A stretch of DNA of 19,378 nt from contig JAKONM010000284.1 in NCBI GenBank assembly GCA_022701925.1, positions 1 to 19,378 on the forward strand, given 5' to 3'. The DNA comes from Microbacteriaceae bacterium (GTDB lineage Bacteria > Actinomycetota > Actinomycetes > Actinomycetales > Microbacteriaceae). A program made the position numbers and the translations under genes. Under the pieces are notes generated by a model. The model was not told where the DNA came from, searched no databases, and saw nothing but the letters and a program-made list of their open reading frames with translations. Each line of letters opens with the position of its first letter. Position 1 is the first letter of the stretch. This document shows, one piece after another, positions 1 through 7,596 of this stretch.

Positions 1-28
1 GGTCTTTGGTAGCGTGACGTCGCAAGAG

Positions 29-54
29 CCCCGGTGCGCTGTTGCCGGGGTTTT
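29..54 (+). terminator. Rho-independent terminator ahead of purA
   Basis: A 6-bp G/C stem (29-34 CCCCGG with 45-50 CCGGGG) has a 10-nt loop and is followed at once by TTTTCTT. This is the classic stem plus U-tract form and should stop + strand transcription arriving from a gene left of the window. It ends only about 10 nt before the purA Shine-Dalgarno, so an attenuator role on a purA leader is also possible. Confidence 0.6.
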
Positions 55-64
55 CTTATGTGAC

Positions 65-70
65 GAGGAG
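65..70 (+). promoter_or_regulatory. purA ribosome binding site
   Basis: GAGGAG lies 5 nt before the ATG at 76. It fixes the purA start at 76, where the residues MPAIAIIGAQW match the family N-terminus. This rules out the GTG at position 14, which opens the downstream frame but lies upstream of and inside the terminator region. Confidence 0.8.
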
Positions 71-75
71 AGCAG

Positions 76-1333
76 ATGCCCGCCATCGCCATCATCGGTG
101 CCCAGTGGGCTGCCGAGCAGGTCGGTCGACCACGTCGTGAAGTTCAACGGCGGCAACAACGCCGGCCACACCGTCGTCATCGGCGACAAGAAGTTCGCGC
201 TGCACCTGCTGCCGTCGGGCATCCTGAGCCCCGGCGTCGTGCCGGTGATCGCGAACGGCACGGTCGTCGACCTGGAGGTGCTGTTCCACGAGCTGGACGC
301 GCTGACCGCCCGCGGCGTCGACGTCTCCCGCCTGCGCGTCTCCGCGAACGCGCACGTGATCACGCAGTACCACCGCACCCTCGACAAGGTGACGGAGCGC
401 TTCCTCGGCAAGCGCCAGATCGGCACGACTGGCCGCGGCATCGGTCCCACCTACGCCGACAAGATCAACCGCATCGGCGTGCGGGTGCAGGACCTGTTCG
501 ACGAGGGGATCCTGCGCCAGAAGGTGGAGGGGGCGCTCGACGTCAAGAACCACCTGCTGGTGAAGATCTACAACCGGCGCGCGATCGCGGTCGACGAGGT
601 CGTGGACGACCTGCTGCAGTACGTCGAGCGCCTGCGTCCGATGGTCGCCGACACGGCGCTCGAGCTGAACACGGCCCTCGACGAGGGGAAGACGGTCCTG
701 TTCGAGGGCGGGCAGGCGACGATGCTCGACGTCGACCACGGCACCTACCCGTTCGTCACGTCGTCCAACGCGACGAGCGGGGGCGCCGCCACCGGGTCCG
801 GGGTCGCCCCGAACCGCATGGAGCGGGTGATCGCGGTGGCGAAGGCCTACGCGACCCGCGTCGGTGCCGGGCCGTTCCCGACCGAGCTGTTCGACGCGGA
901 CGGCGAGTTCCTGCGCTCCCGCGGCTTCGAGTTCGGCACCACCACGGGTCGGCCGCGCCGCACCGGCTGGTTCGACGCCCCGATCGCGCGGTACAGCCAG
1001 CGCATCAACGGCGTCACCGACTTCGTGCTGACGAAGCTGGACGTGCTCACCGGCCTCGAGCGCATCCCGGTCTGCGTCGCCTACGAGGTGGACGGCCGGC
1101 GGGTGGACGAGGTGCCGGTCAGCCAGTCCGACTTCCACCACGCGACGCCGGTCTACGAGGAGTTCCCGGGCTGGACCGAGGAGATCACCGGCGTGCGCGA
1201 GTTCGGCGACCTGCCGCAGGCGGCGCAGGACTACGTGCTGGCGGTGGAGGCGATGATCAAGGCGCCGATCTCGGTGATCGGCGTCGGGCCGTCCCGCGAC
1301 GGCGTCATCGTCCGCCGCGACCTGCTCGGCTGA
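76..1333 (+). pseudogene. purA: Adenylosuccinate synthase, 5' end deleted and frameshifted
   Basis: PurA joins IMP and aspartate using GTP to make adenylosuccinate, the first step to AMP. The N-terminus MPAIAIIGAQW is read from 76. The rest of the protein, from about VDHVVKFNGGNNAGHTVV (nt 125 on) to the normal end IVRRDLLG, is in the next frame. Between the Trp codon (106-108) and HVVKF (131) there are 22 nt, where the family has about 51. The invariant GDEGKGK loop, which holds the catalytic Asp and phosphate-binding Lys, is absent. Everything downstream is intact: NNAGHT, GTTGRGIGPTYADK, GGQATMLDVDHGTYPFVTSSN, TTTGRPRRTGW and LTKLDVL. The loss fits one 29-nt deletion, or a 33-nt in-frame deletion plus a tandem GTCG duplication (121-128). 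The lesion is either very recent or a sequence/assembly error; as written the gene cannot make active enzyme. Confidence 0.9.
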
Positions 1334-1404
1334 CGGGGCGGCCACGGCGCTCCGACGGGAGCCGCGATCGTTCGTCGAGGGCGTCGGCCGGCACCTGCGG
1401 CACC

Positions 1405-1422
1405 CCCGCTGAGCGCAGCGGG
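1405..1422 (+). terminator. Hairpin after purA, possible terminator
   Basis: CCCGCTG (1405-1411) pairs with CAGCGGG (1416-1422) around a 4-nt loop in the purA-chorismate mutase gap. There is no T-tract, so it is a weak candidate. The rest of this 126-nt gap shows only the -10-like hexamer at 1448. Confidence 0.25.
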
Positions 1423-1447
1423 CGGGGTCGCCGCCGGGCCCTCCCCG

Positions 1448-1453
1448 TAGGGT
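1448..1453 (+). promoter_or_regulatory. -10 hexamer of the chorismate mutase gene (leaderless)
   Basis: TAGGGT is followed by exactly 6 nt and then the ATG at 1460. A transcript starting about 7 nt after the hexamer would begin at the start codon itself. No good Shine-Dalgarno is present. The same hexamer and spacing precede the ATG at 6579. Confidence 0.55.
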
Positions 1454-1459
1454 CGAGGC

Positions 1460-1780
1460 ATGACGGACGTCGCCACGACCCCCGAGGGCGCCGAGGTGCT
1501 GGGCGAGCTGATCGCGCTGCGCGGCAGCATCGACAACATCGATGCCGCGCTGGTGCACCTGCTGGCCGAGCGGTTCAAGTTCACGCAGCAGGTGGGCCGG
1601 CTCAAGGCGGCCGCCGGGCTGCCGGCCGCCGACCCGGACCGCGAGCGGCAGCAGGTCGCCCGCCTGCGCGCGCTGGCCGAGGACGCGCACCTCGACCCCG
1701 CCTTCGCCGAGTCGTTCCTGGCCTTCATCGTCGCGGAGGTCATCCACCACCACGAGCGGCTGGCGGACGCGCGCGACTGA
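1460..1780 (+). CDS. Monofunctional chorismate mutase, AroQ class
   Basis: This enzyme converts chorismate to prephenate for Phe/Tyr synthesis in the cytoplasm. The 106-residue all-helical protein has the length and pattern of AroQ mutases. By alignment with the E. coli P-protein domain, the active-site set is Arg21, Arg38, Lys49, Asp58, Arg61 and Glu62 (motifs LRGSIDNID, LLAERF, GRLKAA, ADPDRER). The positions of E. coli Ser84 and Gln88 fall on Val94 and His98 in VIHHHE. No signal peptide is present, so it is not the secreted type. It stands alone between purA and the convergent kinase gene (stop codons 14 bp apart across CCGCCGCGGCGG) and probably has its own leaderless promoter. Confidence 0.9.
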   Translation: MTDVATTPEGAEVLGELIALRGSIDNIDAALVHLLAERFKFTQQVGRLKAAAGLPAADPDRERQQVARLRALAEDAHLDPAFAESFLAFIVAEVIHHHERLADARD

Positions 1781-1794
1781 GCCCGCCGCGGCGG

Positions 1795-3177
1795 TCAGTC
1801 GGCGAAGACCGCCCGCCTGCTGGCGACCCGGAACTCCAGCTCGCGCATCGCCATCGCCGCCAGCTGCCCCAGGTCGTCCAGCTCCTGCTCGGTGAAGGTC
1901 CGCACCTCGCGGGCGAAGACGCACAGCGTGCCGATGGCGTGGCCCTCGGGCGTCAGCAGCGGCACGGAGGCGTAGGCGCGCAGGCTCGGGTCGCCCGCCA
2001 CGATCGGGTTCTCCGCGAATCCCGGCTCCGCCTGCACGTCGGTCGCCGTGAACGGCAGACCGGTGGCGACGCTGTGCGCGCAGAGCGCGACGGCCCGGGC
2101 GATCTGCGCGATCTCGATGCCGCGCCGCGCCTTGAACCACTCGCGGTCCGCGTCGACGATCGACACCAGGGCGATCGGCACGTCGAGCAGGCGGCAGGCC
2201 AGGTGCGTGATGCGGTCGAAGGCGTCGTCGGGGTCGGTGTCCAGGATGTTGTAGCGCTGCACGGCCGCCAGCCGGTGCTCCTCGTCGTCCGCCAGCAGCG
2301 TGTCGGGCACCCGCCCCTCCTCCAGCAGGAACTGCACCGTGGCGCGCTGGAACCGCAGCGCCACCTCGGTGAGGTCGGGGCGGTCGGCGGGCAGCAGCGC
2401 GGTCATCGCCCGCAGCACGGAGGCCAGGGCCTCGGGCACGCTCGTCGGGATCGCCGGGTCCCGGTGCAGGCGCGCGAAGGCCGACTGCTCGACCCCGCCG
2501 GGGAACGCCACCTGCCCCGTCACGGCCTCCAGCAGCACCAGGCCCAGGGCGTACACGTCGCTGGCGGGGGTGGGCTCCAGCCCCTCCACCTGCTCCGGCG
2601 ACAGGTAGGCCGCGGTGCCGGTGGTGAACTCGCCGCGGTCGGGCACCCCGATCAGGCTGGAGATGCCGAAGTCGGCCAGCTTGCCGCGGATGCGGGTGTC
2701 GATCCGGCGGTCCGCCAGCAGCACGTTCGCCGGCTTGATGTCGCGGTGCAGGAACCCGTGCTCGTGCACGAACTGCAGCCCCTCCGCCAGGTCGAAGCCC
2801 AGGTAGGCCACCTGCCCCGCGGTCAGGGGCCCCTGCTCCGCCAGCCTGCGCCGCAGGTCGGTGCCGGGGATGCGCTCCATCACCAGGTAGATGCGGGGGC
2901 GGCGGGGATCGGAGGTGTCCACGCCCGCGTCGAAGAGCGTCGTGAGCGCGTAGTGGTTCATCCCGGCGATCAGGCGCGCCTCCGCCTCCTGCAGCCGCAG
3001 GTCCTTGGACCGGCCGGCGTCGCTGCGGAACACCTTCACCGCGACCTGCCGTCGCAGCAGGGTGTCGTCGGCCTCGTGCACCACGGCCAGGCCGCCCTCG
3101 CCGATGACCCCGGTGATCCGGTACCGCTGGGCGACGACCTCGAGGGGACCGGTGGAGGGGCGCTGCGGGTCGGTCAT
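1795..3177 (-). CDS. Cytoplasmic Ser/Thr protein kinase with C-terminal GAF domain
   Basis: This 460-residue protein has a complete Hanks-type kinase domain at about residues 19-285. It shows the glycine loop GEGGLAVV (26-33), Lys48 in VAVKVF, HRDIKPAN (144-151; catalytic Asp146), DFG (169-171), SPEQ (193-196) and Asp207 in SDVYALG. A GAF domain follows at about 299-450, beginning EEHRLAAVQRYNILDT and including WFKARRG, CAHSV (366-370) and GTLCVF. It lacks the transmembrane segment and PASTA repeats of PknB-type kinases, so it is probably cytoplasmic, with the GAF as a sensory input. The ligand and substrates are unknown. GAGGAG (3186-3191 on the + strand as CTCCTC) lies 8 nt before the ATG. 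It is the last gene of a - strand run that starts at purL. Confidence 0.88.
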   Translation of the reverse strand: MTDPQRPSTGPLEVVAQRYRITGVIGEGGLAVVHEADDTLLRRQVAVKVFRSDAGRSKDLRLQEAEARLIAGMNHYALTTLFDAGVDTSDPRRPRIYLVMERIPGTDLRRRLAEQGPLTAGQVAYLGFDLAEGLQFVHEHGFLHRDIKPANVLLADRRIDTRIRGKLADFGISSLIGVPDRGEFTTGTAAYLSPEQVEGLEPTPASDVYALGLVLLEAVTGQVAFPGGVEQSAFARLHRDPAIPTSVPEALASVLRAMTALLPADRPDLTEVALRFQRATVQFLLEEGRVPDTLLADDEEHRLAAVQRYNILDTDPDDAFDRITHLACRLLDVPIALVSIVDADREWFKARRGIEIAQIARAVALCAHSVATGLPFTATDVQAEPGFAENPIVAGDPSLRAYASVPLLTPEGHAIGTLCVFAREVRTFTEQELDDLGQLAAMAMRELEFRVASRRAVFAD

Positions 3178-3241
3178 GCGGCGGGCTCCTCACGGTCGCG
3201 GCGCACCCCCGGGTCCTCGAGGGCGGCGCATCATCCTGGCA

Positions 3242-3264
3242 GGCCCGGACGACGTCGACGGGCC
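3242..3264 (-). terminator. Small hairpin between the membrane protein and kinase genes
   Basis: GGCCCG (3242-3247) and CGGGCC (3259-3264) form a 6-bp stem with an 11-nt loop, about 25 bp after the stop of the upstream - strand gene. There is no T-tract. It is a weak terminator candidate that would separate the two genes. Confidence 0.2.
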
Positions 3265-3289
3265 GTGCGCGCGATGCGGCCACGGGCCG

Positions 3290-4078
3290 TCAGGCGGGCG
3301 TCACGATCGCCATGGTCCACTCGACCGGGCCGCCGGTCCGCAGGTCGAAGGCCGTGATGCGCGACCCCGCGGGCAGCCGGCCCGACGCGACCGTCGCCTG
3401 GTCGCAGTGGTCCGCGTCCCCGGAGGCCAGCACGTGCACGACGTCCGAGCCGGGAGAGGTGCCGTGCACCGCCCACCGGTAGGCGGCGTCGCGGTCGCAC
3501 CGCACCACGATGCTCAGCGGGTCGGTGGAGGACCGGCCCGCCCTCCCGGTGCCGTCGAGGTCGCGGTGGAACGGGCCGGTGCCGCGCTGCACCCACGCGG
3601 AGGCCTCGCGGCCGCGCCACACCCGCAGCTGCTCGAGGTCGGCGGCCTGCACCACGTCGACCAGCGTCGCGCCCGCGCCCGTCGGGCCCCACGGCGCCGT
3701 CTCGCCGTCGAGCGCGCGGTCCAGCCGCCGGGCGTCGTCGGGCTGCAGGGCCGGCACCAGCGCCGAGGCGCTGCCGCGGGGCACGGGCGGCTGCAGCGCG
3801 ACGAGCGCCGTGCCCACGGCCACCAGCGCGGCGGTCGCGGTGACGACGACGGCGGTGCGGCGGCGGGCAGGACGGACGACCGGCACGGTGTCCGCGACCG
3901 CCAGAGGGTCGGGCCCGACCCCGGCCGCGCCGGCGACGGGCTGCGGCGCCGACGGCGGTGCGGCCGCGGCCCGGGCGGCCAGCAGCGCCTCGACCCGCTC
4001 CAGGGCGCCGGGCGGCGGGTCGGGGCGGTACAGGCTGCGGCGCAGGCGCTGCAGCTCGTCCTCCTCCGCCCCGGTCAC
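3290..4078 (-). CDS. Single-pass membrane protein of unknown function
   Basis: I do not recognise a family. The 262 residues divide into a charged cytoplasmic head with helix-forming ends (1-70), an Arg-rich stop at 71-74, one transmembrane helix at about 75-95 (from TAVVVTATAALVAVG), and an extracytoplasmic domain of about 165 residues. That domain has two Cys (194 and 225) that could form a disulfide. The head-helix-outer domain plan resembles anti-sigma factors, but I see no zinc-binding HxxxCxxC motif, so I do not call it one. It starts at GTG, 36 nt after the purL stop, with a CACACT hexamer 6 nt before the start. Codon use matches its neighbours, and the opposite-strand frames do not resemble proteins. 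Confidence 0.75.
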   Translation of the reverse strand: MTGAEEDELQRLRRSLYRPDPPPGALERVEALLAARAAAAPPSAPQPVAGAAGVGPDPLAVADTVPVVRPARRRTAVVVTATAALVAVGTALVALQPPVPRGSASALVPALQPDDARRLDRALDGETAPWGPTGAGATLVDVVQAADLEQLRVWRGREASAWVQRGTGPFHRDLDGTGRAGRSSTDPLSIVVRCDRDAAYRWAVHGTSPGSDVVHVLASGDADHCDQATVASGRLPAGSRITAFDLRTGGPVEWTMAIVTPA

Positions 4079-4084
4079 CGCACC

Positions 4085-4090
4085 AGTGTG
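4085..4090 (-). promoter_or_regulatory. -10-like hexamer before the membrane protein gene
   Basis: Read on the - strand, CACACT is followed by 6 nt and the GTG at 4078. This repeats the leaderless spacing seen at other genes here, but the first base departs from TAnnnT. Read-through from purL is equally possible. Confidence 0.35.
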
Positions 4091-4114
4091 GGGTCCGCCG
4101 GTGCGCCCTCCGCG

Positions 4115-6427
4115 TCAGCCGCCGACGCGAGGGCCCAGCCGGGCGGGCAGCGTGCCCTCGGCCGCGGCGCGCAGCTCGTCCACGCCGATCGAGTACCGGT
4201 CCTGCACCTCCAGCAGACCGCTGGCCGCGTCCGTCACGCCCAGCCGCAGCGCGGGCACGCCGCGACCGGCGCACAGCCCGGTGAACTTCACGTCCTCCTC
4301 GCGGGGCACCGCCACCAGCACGCGCGCCTGCGACTCGCTGAACAGCGCGGTCGCGGCGTCCACGCCGTCGCGGTCCAGCACGCCGTCCAGCCAGATGCGG
4401 GCGCCCACGCCGAAGCGCAGCACGCCCTCCGCCAGCGACTGCGCCAGCCCGCCGTCGGACAGGTCGTGGGCGGCGGCCAGCAGCTGCTCGCCCGCGGCGG
4501 CGCCCAGCAGGCCGGCCAGCGCCCGCTCCGCCTCGAGCCGCACGGCCGGGGGGCGGCCGCCGAGGTGCCCGTGCACGGTGCCGGCCCACGCGGAGCCGTC
4601 CAGCTCGAGCGCGGTCTCGCCCAGCAGGTACAGGTTCAGCCCGTCGTCCTGCCACCCGGAGGGCACGCGCTTCGCGACGTCGTCGATGACGCCCAGCACG
4701 CCGACGACGGGGGTCGGGTGGATGGCGACGTCACCGGTCTGGTTGTAGAGGGAGACGTTGCCGCCGGTGACCGGCACCTGCAGCGTCAGGCAGGCGTCGG
4801 AGAGGCCCTCGATCGCCTCGACCAGCTGCCACATGACGTCGGGGTTCGTCGGCGCCCCGAAGTTCAGGCAGTCCGTCACCGCCAGGGGTGACGCGCCGGT
4901 GGAGGCGACGTTGCGGTAGGCCTCCGACAGCGCCAGCTGCGCGCCGGCCCGCGGGTCGAGCAGGCAGTACCGGCCGTTGGCGTCGGTCGCGATCGCCACG
5001 CCCAGGCCCGACTCCTCGTCGACGCGGATCATGCCGCCGTCGTCCGGGAACGACAGCGCGGTGTTGCCCAGCACGTACCGGTCGTACTGGTCCGTGATCC
5101 AGCCCGGGGAGGCGAGCGAGGGCGAGGCGAGCACCGCCAGGGCCTGCTCGCGCAGCACCGCGCCGTCGTCCGAGCGGGGCAGCACGGCCGCGGTGTCGGC
5201 CTGCAGCGCGTCCTGGTCCGCGGGGCGCGCGTACGGGCGGTCGTAGACCGGGCCGTCGACGGCGACCGTGGTGGGGTCGACGTCGACGATGACCTCGCCG
5301 CGCCAGCGGATCTCGAGCCGGCCCGTGTCCGTCACCTCGCCGAGCACGCTGGTCTCGACGTCCCAGCGGTCCGTCACGGCCAGGAAGCCCGCCAGCTTCT
5401 CGGGAGCGACGATCGCCATCATCCGCTCCTGGCTCTCCGACATCAGGATCTCCTCGGCCGTCAGCGAGGGGTCTCGCAGCAGCACCGAGTCCAGGTCCAC
5501 GCGCATGCCGCCGTCGCCGTTCGCCGCCAGCTCGCTGGTCGCGCAGCTGATGCCGGCCGCGCCCAGGTCCTGGATCGCCTCCACCAGGTCGCCGGCGAAC
5601 AGCTCGAGGCAGCACTCGATCAGCACCTTCTCCGCGAAGGGGTCGCCCACCTGCACCGCTGGGCGCTTGGTGGGGCCCGCCGCCCCGAAGGCGTCGGACG
5701 CCAGGATCGAGGCGCCCCCGATGCCGTCGCCGCCGGTGCGCGCGCCGAACAGCACGACCTTGTTGCCGGTGCCGGTCGCGTTCGCCAGGTGCAGGTCCTC
5801 GTGCCGCATCACGCCGACCGCCAGCGCGTTCACCAGCGGGTTGCCCTGGTAGACGGCGTCGAACACGGTCTCGCCGCCGATGTTCGGCAGGCCCAGGCAG
5901 TTGCCGTAGTGCGCGATGCCGGCCACGACGCCGTGCACCACGCGCAGCGTGTCCGCCTGGTCGATGTCCCCGAAGCGCAGCTGGTCCATCACCGCGACCG
6001 GGCGCGCGCCCATCGAGATGATGTCGCGCACGATGCCGCCCACGCCGGTGGCGGCGCCCTGGAACGGCTCGATGTAGCTGGGGTGGTTGTGGCTCTCCAC
6101 CTTGAAGGTCACGGCCCAGCCGCGGCCGATGTCGACGACGCCCGCGTTCTGCCCCATGCCCACCATCAGGGGACCCCGCATCGTCTCGTCGACCTTGTCG
6201 CCGAACTTGCGCAGGTGCACCTTGCTCGACTTGTAGGAGCAGTGCTCGCTCCACATCACCGAGTACATCGCCAGCTCGCCCGAGGTGGGCCGGCGGCCCA
6301 GGATCTCGCGGATGCGGGCGTACTCGCCCTCGGTCAGGCCCAGGGCCGCCCAGGGCTGCTCGCGGTCGGGGGTCGCGGCCGCGCGCTGCACGGAGTCGAC
6401 GGCGGTCACCGGAACGTCGGTCGTCAC
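4115..6427 (-). CDS. purL: FGAM synthase, synthetase subunit (small PurL)
   Basis: PurL turns FGAR, ATP and ammonia into FGAM. It is the 770-residue short form, which needs PurQ for ammonia and PurS as a bridge; both are encoded at 9546-10504. Recognisable motifs include MWSEHCSYKSSK (His62 in SEHCSYK), GGDGIGGASILAS, GAAGISCATSELAANGDGG, SESQERMMAIV and NFGAPTNPDVMWQL. I chose the GTG at 6427 (MTTDVPVTAVDS) because it gives the usual length and has TAGGCT 8 nt upstream. The frame stays open to 6718, but that extension is low-complexity Arg/Ala/Pro and overlaps the divergent gene. Its stop is 36 nt before the membrane protein gene. Confidence 0.96.
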   Translation of the reverse strand: MTTDVPVTAVDSVQRAAATPDREQPWAALGLTEGEYARIREILGRRPTSGELAMYSVMWSEHCSYKSSKVHLRKFGDKVDETMRGPLMVGMGQNAGVVDIGRGWAVTFKVESHNHPSYIEPFQGAATGVGGIVRDIISMGARPVAVMDQLRFGDIDQADTLRVVHGVVAGIAHYGNCLGLPNIGGETVFDAVYQGNPLVNALAVGVMRHEDLHLANATGTGNKVVLFGARTGGDGIGGASILASDAFGAAGPTKRPAVQVGDPFAEKVLIECCLELFAGDLVEAIQDLGAAGISCATSELAANGDGGMRVDLDSVLLRDPSLTAEEILMSESQERMMAIVAPEKLAGFLAVTDRWDVETSVLGEVTDTGRLEIRWRGEVIVDVDPTTVAVDGPVYDRPYARPADQDALQADTAAVLPRSDDGAVLREQALAVLASPSLASPGWITDQYDRYVLGNTALSFPDDGGMIRVDEESGLGVAIATDANGRYCLLDPRAGAQLALSEAYRNVASTGASPLAVTDCLNFGAPTNPDVMWQLVEAIEGLSDACLTLQVPVTGGNVSLYNQTGDVAIHPTPVVGVLGVIDDVAKRVPSGWQDDGLNLYLLGETALELDGSAWAGTVHGHLGGRPPAVRLEAERALAGLLGAAAGEQLLAAAHDLSDGGLAQSLAEGVLRFGVGARIWLDGVLDRDGVDAATALFSESQARVLVAVPREEDVKFTGLCAGRGVPALRLGVTDAASGLLEVQDRYSIGVDELRAAAEGTLPARLGPRVGG

Positions 6428-6435
6428 GGTGGACG

Positions 6436-6441
6436 AGCCTA
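6436..6441 (-). promoter_or_regulatory. -10 hexamer of purL
   Basis: TAGGCT on the - strand lies 8 nt before the purL GTG, near-leaderless spacing. The identical hexamer precedes the TetR gene (8505-8510). Confidence 0.45.
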
Positions 6442-6515
6442 CGGGCGCGTGCGAGCGGGGTCGGAGGAGCCGCCGCGGGACGCCGCGCCGCCTCGGCGCG
6501 CGCGTCCGCGCCCCC

Positions 6516-6536
6516 TCCCGCTCGGGTCCCGCTCGG
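6516..6536. repeat. Two tandem 11-bp repeats between purL and the reductase gene
   Basis: TCCCGCTCGG occurs at 6516-6525 and 6527-6536 with 11-bp periodicity, and CGAGCGGG at 6452-6459 is an inverted partial copy. They lie in the 151-bp divergent promoter region, where such repeats may bind a regulator. In G/C-rich DNA they may also be chance. Confidence 0.3.
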
Positions 6537-6566
6537 AGCCGAAGCGCAGCGTCCTCCCCGCGCCAA

Positions 6567-6572
6567 TAGGGT
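6567..6572 (+). promoter_or_regulatory. -10 hexamer of the reductase gene (leaderless)
   Basis: TAGGGT plus 6 nt precedes the ATG at 6579. Sequence and spacing are the same as at the chorismate mutase gene. No Shine-Dalgarno is seen. Confidence 0.55.
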
Positions 6573-6578
6573 CTGGCC

Positions 6579-7589
6579 ATGTTCAGGCGGACGACGACGG
6601 CAGCGGTGTTCGACGGGTACGGCGGGCCCGAGGAGGTCCGCATCGAGGAGGTGCCCCGGCCCGAGGCCGCGGGAGGCCAGGTCGTCGTCAAGGTCGTCAG
6701 CGCGGGCGTCTCCCACATGGACGCCTACGTGCGCGAGGGGCGCTTCCAGGACGCGCTGCGGATCAGCCTGCCCTCGCGCCAGGGCGTCGGCTTCGCAGGG
6801 ATCGTGCGCAACGTCGGGCACGGCGTCACCGGGCTGCGGGTCGGAGACCAGGTGTTCGGCCACGACCCCGCCCACGGCGCGCACGCCACCCACGTCGCCG
6901 TCGATGCCGGCGCCGTGCTGAAGAAGCCGCAGCGGCTGTCGTGGGAGGTCGCCGGAGCGCTCTACCTGACGGGCCTCACCGCCTACTCGCTGGTGCAGTC
7001 GGTGCGGCTGCACGGCGACGACGTGGTGCTCGTCTCGGCCGCGGCCGGTGGCGTGGGCCACCTCGAGTGCCAGCTCGCGGCACTGAGCGGCGCCCGCGTG
7101 ATCGGCATCGCGGGCCGCGAGAACCACGACTACCTGCGCTCCATCGGCGTGCGCCCGGTCGGCTACGGCGACGACCTCGAGGAGCAGGTGCGCAAGGCCG
7201 CGGCCGGCCGGCCCGTCACCGCGATGTTCGACAACTACGGGCGCTACGACGAGCTGGCGGCGGCCCTGGGCCTGGCGGGCGACCGCTTCGTCAGCACCGA
7301 CCGGCGCCGCGACCGGGAGATCGAGCTGTGGCAGGCGGGCGCCGACCCGTCGCTCCTGCTGCAGCTGCGCGACGTGGCCGAGCTCGTGTCGGAGTGGAAC
7401 GTGCGCGTGCTGGTCAGCGGCTTCTACCCCTTCACCTCGCTGGACCGGGCGCTGGAGGACCTGGCGCAGGGGCACAGTCGCGGGGTGGTCGTGGTCGGCA
7501 TGGACACCACCGCGCCGGCGCCCGAGTACCTGCGCGGCAAGCTGCGCACGCACCACGAGCAGCAGTCCGGCACCGCCTCGGCGGACTGA
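6579..7589 (+). CDS. Medium-chain NAD(P)-dependent reductase, quinone oxidoreductase-like
   Basis: This 336-residue protein belongs to the zinc-free branch of the medium-chain dehydrogenase/reductase superfamily. The GroES-like N-terminal half (about 1-125) has EVPRPEAAGGQVVVKV and GVGFAGIVRNVGHGV. The nucleotide-binding half has AAAGGVGHLE (154-163), the Rossmann turn, and AGRE (178-181) after the second strand, which suggests NADPH. The Cys cluster of the structural zinc and the catalytic zinc ligands of alcohol dehydrogenases are absent. The substrate cannot be told; enones, quinones or enoyl esters are typical. A GTG-started gene follows 7 nt after its stop and is probably translated with it. 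Confidence 0.85.
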   Translation: MFRRTTTAAVFDGYGGPEEVRIEEVPRPEAAGGQVVVKVVSAGVSHMDAYVREGRFQDALRISLPSRQGVGFAGIVRNVGHGVTGLRVGDQVFGHDPAHGAHATHVAVDAGAVLKKPQRLSWEVAGALYLTGLTAYSLVQSVRLHGDDVVLVSAAAGGVGHLECQLAALSGARVIGIAGRENHDYLRSIGVRPVGYGDDLEEQVRKAAAGRPVTAMFDNYGRYDELAAALGLAGDRFVSTDRRRDREIELWQAGADPSLLLQLRDVAELVSEWNVRVLVSGFYPFTSLDRALEDLAQGHSRGVVVVGMDTTAPAPEYLRGKLRTHHEQQSGTASAD

Positions 7590-7596
7590 ATCGGCA

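Noticed and set aside
1783..1794. Palindrome CCGCCGCGGCGG between the chorismate mutase and kinase stops
   Set aside because: Only 12 bp with no loop; too short and G/C-simple to claim function.
76..3357. A 1093-codon open frame on the + strand across purA, the chorismate mutase gene and the kinase gene
   Set aside because: Beyond the first 11 residues (the true purA start) it is Arg/Gly/Pro-rich and overlaps three well-identified genes. Stop codons are rare in off-frames at this G/C content.
3290..4078. Anti-sigma factor reading of the membrane protein
   Set aside because: The topology fits, but no zinc-binding anti-sigma motif and no adjacent sigma gene are present.
6428..6718. An N-terminal extension of PurL
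   Set aside because: It would run through the divergent promoter and into the reductase gene, and its translation has no family similarity. The GTG at 6427 gives the usual length.
4731..7556. Very long antisense and shifted frames over purL and the reductase gene (also 7743-10532 and 13799-15703)
   Set aside because: Low-complexity translations with no domains; shadows of confidently assigned genes.
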